DNA of 31,547 bases from UBA8110 sp964597275 (lineage in GTDB: Bacteria; SAR324; NAC60-12): contig CAZQXS010000035.1 of assembly GCA_964597275.1 (NCBI GenBank), positions 1-31,547 of the forward strand, read 5' to 3'. Under the pieces are notes generated by a model. The model saw only the letters and a program-made list of their open reading frames with translations, was not told the DNA's origin and ran no database searches. Each line of letters starts with the position of its first letter. Position 1 is the stretch's first letter. Shown piece by piece: positions 29,151 to 31,547 of the stretch. The position numbers were made by a program, and so were the translations under genes.

Positions 29151-30236
29151 ATGAGTTTGTTTGACCTCCTGATTGACTTGCATAAAAAACGTGGTGCGGT
29201 GCTTGAGACGGTCGGCGACCGTTCGCAAGCCCTGCGATACGGTAGCAGACTGGAGCCGGAAATCAATCTGATCCTGCACGGGTGTGCTGTGCTGGACCTG
29301 CAAGCCCGCCCGCTGATTGGGGTTGAAGGGCCGGACGCCTGCCGCTTTTTGCACGGGCTGCTCACCAACGACCTCAACGGACTCGCCCCCGGATTCTGGC
29401 AGCCCAACCTCCTCTGCGGAAACAAGGGCAAGATCAAGCACCGCATGGAGGTGCTGAAGCTGGCCCCGGAACGGTTCGTGGTCTGCTGCGAACCGGAGGA
29501 GGGCATCGCCGTCGGCACCTTGCTGGATCACTACCTCGTCCGCGAGGAGGTCACGCTCGCCTTCTTGAGCCGCGAGCAAATCCGGGTGGACCTGCTTGGC
29601 CCGCGTTCCAGCACGATGCTGTCCAACTTGGGGTTTCCGGAGCAAGGCGGGATGATCGCTCTGAATGGCTCTGAGATTCAGCTGGCTTCGGTGCCGTGGG
29701 GATCCCAAACCCGCTGGGGCGGCTTGGTGCCGATCGCGGCGGCAGCGGAGTGGCTTGCGTCCGCGCTTGGCTCCGATCCGGACTGCGCCTTGGTCGGCAC
29801 CGAGGCGGTGGAGGCGGTGCGCATCGCCGAGGGCTTGCCGCGTCCGGGAATGGATTTCGGCCAAGACAACTTCCCGCAGGAAGCGGCGCTGGGCGATCAC
29901 ATTTCCTACACGAAGGGCTGCTACATCGGTCAGGAACCGCACGCCCGCATGTACCACCGGGGGCATCCGAACTGGCAGCTCGTGGGCCTGCGCCTGCCCG
30001 AAACGCCGGAGGCGACGGCAAACGCGCCGCTGTTTCACGACGGCAGCGAGGCCGGACGCCTCACCAGCGTTTCGCCCGTCGCGGAAGAGGGCCTTCGTGC
30101 AGCCCTTGGCTGGGTGCGTCATGCCATCGCCGAGGCCCAAACCCCGGTGATGCTCGGCCCAGCGCAAGCGGAACTCACGCCGTTTCCACTGCCCCATGCC
30201 ATCCGCCGCACTGCCCCGGAAACGAAATCCGCATGA
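29151..30236 (+). CDS. ygfZ: YgfZ-family folate-dependent protein (GcvT-like)
   Basis: YgfZ is a tetrahydrofolate-binding protein related to glycine-cleavage T protein and needed for full activity of certain iron-sulfur enzymes such as MiaB. The 361 residues contain the diagnostic KGCYIGQE motif at 255-262 with its essential Cys257. GVEGPDACRFLHGLLTNDL (about 57-75) and a C-terminal barrel-like domain are also present. The start ATG follows a dispersed repeat directly and lacks a ribosome site. A later start would cut into the N-terminal segment, so the ATG is retained. Its stop overlaps a small candidate gene as ATGA. Confidence 0.92.
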   Translation: MSLFDLLIDLHKKRGAVLETVGDRSQALRYGSRLEPEINLILHGCAVLDLQARPLIGVEGPDACRFLHGLLTNDLNGLAPGFWQPNLLCGNKGKIKHRMEVLKLAPERFVVCCEPEEGIAVGTLLDHYLVREEVTLAFLSREQIRVDLLGPRSSTMLSNLGFPEQGGMIALNGSEIQLASVPWGSQTRWGGLVPIAAAAEWLASALGSDPDCALVGTEAVEAVRIAEGLPRPGMDFGQDNFPQEAALGDHISYTKGCYIGQEPHARMYHRGHPNWQLVGLRLPETPEATANAPLFHDGSEAGRLTSVSPVAEEGLRAALGWVRHAIAEAQTPVMLGPAQAELTPFPLPHAIRRTAPETKSA

Positions 30237-30376
30237 CCTCGCCGCTCGTCCTCACGAAGTTCCCCGGAGTTCCTGCACTTCCAGAGTGGACCCCGCCGCC
30301 GCTGGGGTGCTTCACTGGACTGGTGGTGACGGCACTGATGTTGGGACGCATACTTTTCTGGGTTGTGGGATCGTAA
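30233..30376 (+). CDS. Candidate 47-residue small membrane protein
   Basis: An ATG overlapping the ygfZ stop (ATGA) opens a frame of 47 codons ending TAA. The first half is polar and Pro-rich (KFPGVPALPEWTPPP); the second half is a single hydrophobic segment (CFTGLVVTALMLGRILFWVV) reaching almost to the C-terminus. Coupled start, membrane segment and absence of any other gene in this 170-base space favour a real small protein. There is no homology that I recognise, so a chance open frame remains possible. Confidence 0.45.
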   Translation: MTSPLVLTKFPGVPALPEWTPPPLGCFTGLVVTALMLGRILFWVVGS

Positions 30377-30379
30377 AGT

Positions 30380-30392
30380 GCGGGCAATGCCC
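30380..30392 (+). terminator. Weak hairpin after ygfZ/small ORF
   Basis: CGGGC and GCCCG form a 5-bp stem with a three-base loop just after the small frame, followed by TTTGTGAATTTT. It may be a weak terminator or mRNA 3' end; the stem is short. Confidence 0.3.
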
Positions 30393-30409
30393 GTTTGTGA
30401 ATTTTCCGT

Positions 30410-30850
30410 ATGTCCAAGAAAACCCCGCTTTCGTTCGTCGAGCAACGCCGCGCCAGAGAGCATCCCACCGAACTCGGCGGCGCGGCATTTCAGGTCGCCC
30501 CGGATCATCGCGCCGACGGGCTGGCCGCCATGCGGCACCACACGCGCCAGCAGATTTCGCGCTTGCAGGAGCAGGCCGACTTGCTCTTGCGGCAGGCGCA
30601 GGGCATTGAGCAACGCGCCGCACTTGCCGAAACCATCGCGCAGGCCCGTTTTGCGTTCCGGCCCGTCTTCCTCCAGCCCTACTTCCTCTACCAGCCGGAC
30701 GATGCCCGACAGCCGCCCGTCCTCACCCTGATCGCACCGGACGAGTGGCACGGCCCCTGCCCGTATGGGCGGTTTGTCGCCACCGTGCGGCAGCTCGGAG
30801 ACTCCTCATGGGAAGTCGTGGAATCGGCACCGGAGTCCGGCGATGGCTGA
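30410..30850 (+). CDS. DUF2452 family protein
   Basis: A 146-residue soluble protein of the DUF2452 family, whose function is unknown. The family pattern is visible. A helical segment (TRQQISRLQEQADLLLRQAQ, about 45-64) comes first. Then FAFRPVFLQPYFLYQ, LTLIAPDEW, CPYGRFVATVRQLGD and SWEVVE follow. No catalytic motif, signal peptide or membrane segment is seen. No strong Shine-Dalgarno precedes the ATG. The end overlaps the NUDIX gene by 8 bases, so the two are probably coupled. Confidence 0.8.
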   Translation: MSKKTPLSFVEQRRAREHPTELGGAAFQVAPDHRADGLAAMRHHTRQQISRLQEQADLLLRQAQGIEQRAALAETIAQARFAFRPVFLQPYFLYQPDDARQPPVLTLIAPDEWHGPCPYGRFVATVRQLGDSSWEVVESAPESGDG

Positions 30851-31280
30851 CTCCCGCGAATACCCCGACCGTCCCTTCGTGGGGGTCGGCGTGGTGGTGT
30901 TGAAAGCAGAGTCGGTGCTGCTGATCCGGCGGGGACGTCCGCCGCGACTTGGAGAGTGGAGCCTGCCGGGCGGGGCGCAGCACGTCGGGGAAACGGTTGC
31001 AGAAGCCGCCCTCCGGGAGGTCCGTGAGGAAACCGGACTGGTGATCGAATCACCCGCGCTGCTGGATGTGGTGGACTCGCTCGTGCGCGATCCGGAAGGC
31101 CGCGTGCGCTACCACTACACGCTGGTGGACTTCTGGGCCGAGTGGCGCTCCGGCCTCCCCCAAGCCGGGGACGACGCGCAAGCCGCCCAGTGGCATGCCC
31201 GCGAAACCCTCCCCCAACTTGGCCTCTGGGACGAAACCCTCCGGATCATCTCCCTCGCGTTCGCCGCGCGGCCCTCCTAA
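30843..31280 (+). CDS. NUDIX hydrolase (ADP-ribose pyrophosphatase/MutT-like)
   Basis: Hydrolyses a nucleoside diphosphate linked to another moiety. The 145-residue protein has a complete NUDIX box: Gly44-x5-Glu50-x7-Arg58-Glu59-Val-Arg-Glu62-Glu63-Thr-Gly65-Leu. VGVGVVVLK precedes it, and a C-terminal substrate region (HYTLVDFWAEW, then AAQWHARETLPQLGLWDE) suits the ADP-ribose pyrophosphatase-like branch, though substrate cannot be fixed. The ATG at 30843 overlaps the DUF2452 stop by 8 bases; a longer frame from 30765 lies inside that gene. A GC-rich palindrome at the gene end (31263-31272) and T-runs after the stop may end the transcript. Confidence 0.93.
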   Translation: MADSREYPDRPFVGVGVVVLKAESVLLIRRGRPPRLGEWSLPGGAQHVGETVAEAALREVREETGLVIESPALLDVVDSLVRDPEGRVRYHYTLVDFWAEWRSGLPQAGDDAQAAQWHARETLPQLGLWDETLRIISLAFAARPS

Positions 31281-31450
31281 TTTTTTGTCGTTTTTTTCCT
31301 GGATTTGACCCCCATTTTTTTCCAGTCGCACCTCAAAATTCATAAACAATATCAGTATTTTACAAAAAAGTATTACAATATTATCCTTCAAGTTATTGAT
31401 ATAATTTAAAAAAATAAACAAATTTTTCCGTAATTTTTTCCAAAAATTTG
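31281..31450. other. AT-rich intergenic segment
   Basis: The sequence after the NUDIX gene changes abruptly from GC-rich coding DNA to A/T-rich DNA with many runs of four to seven A or T. It contains no plausible gene. Its last part (31405-31451) lies directly upstream of a consensus -35 box and looks like an UP element or bent DNA. Confidence 0.7.
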
Positions 31451-31451
31451 G

Positions 31452-31480
31452 TTGACAACTTCCGGAAAGCCCTCTAAATT
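31452..31480 (+). promoter_or_regulatory. Strong-looking sigma70 promoter at window end
   Basis: A perfect TTGACA (31452-31457) is followed after exactly 17 bases by TAAATT (31475-31480, four of six matches), preceded by A/T tracts. The gene it drives lies beyond the window. The remaining 67 bases contain no start codon with a ribosome site, which leaves open a long leader or a stable RNA. Confidence 0.6.
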
Positions 31481-31547
31481 CAAGCAACAGACTCTTGTCA
31501 CGGCCTCCGGCCCTCACACTTCGGCTCATGTTTATAGCAAGCAAGCA

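Overview
The window is GC-rich, gene-dense chromosomal DNA from a Gram-negative, proteobacterium-like organism. A TolA/TolB pair implies an outer membrane, and an isolated fliN implies a flagellum. HU, PBP1A, CarB, Lon, HemL, FolD and YgfZ are ordinary core genes. The class cannot be fixed by eye. Two features do not fit a textbook gammaproteobacterium: a Mini-ribonuclease III downstream of lon, and a carB without an adjacent carA. No tRNA, rRNA, prophage, IS element or CRISPR array was recognised.

Layout. 1-6.3 kb: gloA and a DUF2062 membrane protein overlap at their junction. A perfect-looking repeat hairpin and a composite tract of dispersed short repeats follow, then a TPR membrane protein, then the leftward genes tolA, tolB and a small HNH protein, with HU divergent from tolA. 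6.3-10.6 kb: leftward mrcA (PBP1A) and a membrane-anchored orphan, then a rightward secreted orphan and a DUF218 (ElyC/SanA-like) membrane protein that runs into carB. 10.6-18.1 kb: carB converges on a leftward series of lipoprotein, lon, R3H protein, Mini-III and a CcmI-like protein. 18.2-20.5 kb: hemL, a lone fliN and a PIN toxin-antitoxin pair. 20.5-27.3 kb: a leftward nucleoside uptake and salvage locus with bmpA, a secreted orphan, a nucleoside hydrolase, a double-ABC ATPase and one permease. A second PIN module sits inside it in reversed order, and an acidic orphan trails it. 27.5-31.5 kb: yefM-yoeB, folD, ygfZ with a candidate 47-residue membrane protein, a DUF2452 protein and a NUDIX hydrolase. 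An AT-rich stretch with a strong-looking promoter ends the window.

How the genes work together. BmpA would bind nucleosides in the periplasm, the ABC proteins would import them and the hydrolase would release the base. TolA and TolB belong to the Tol-Pal envelope-constriction machinery, while PBP1A builds the wall. Lon, the R3H protein and Mini-III form a protein- and RNA-turnover cluster. Three toxin-antitoxin modules lie within about 8 kb.

The most distinctive non-coding signal is a set of dispersed repeats (REP-like palindromes, a GCCAGCCACC-type tract, a 29-base inverted repeat). They lie directly at gene starts and create spurious N-terminal extensions on two open frames.
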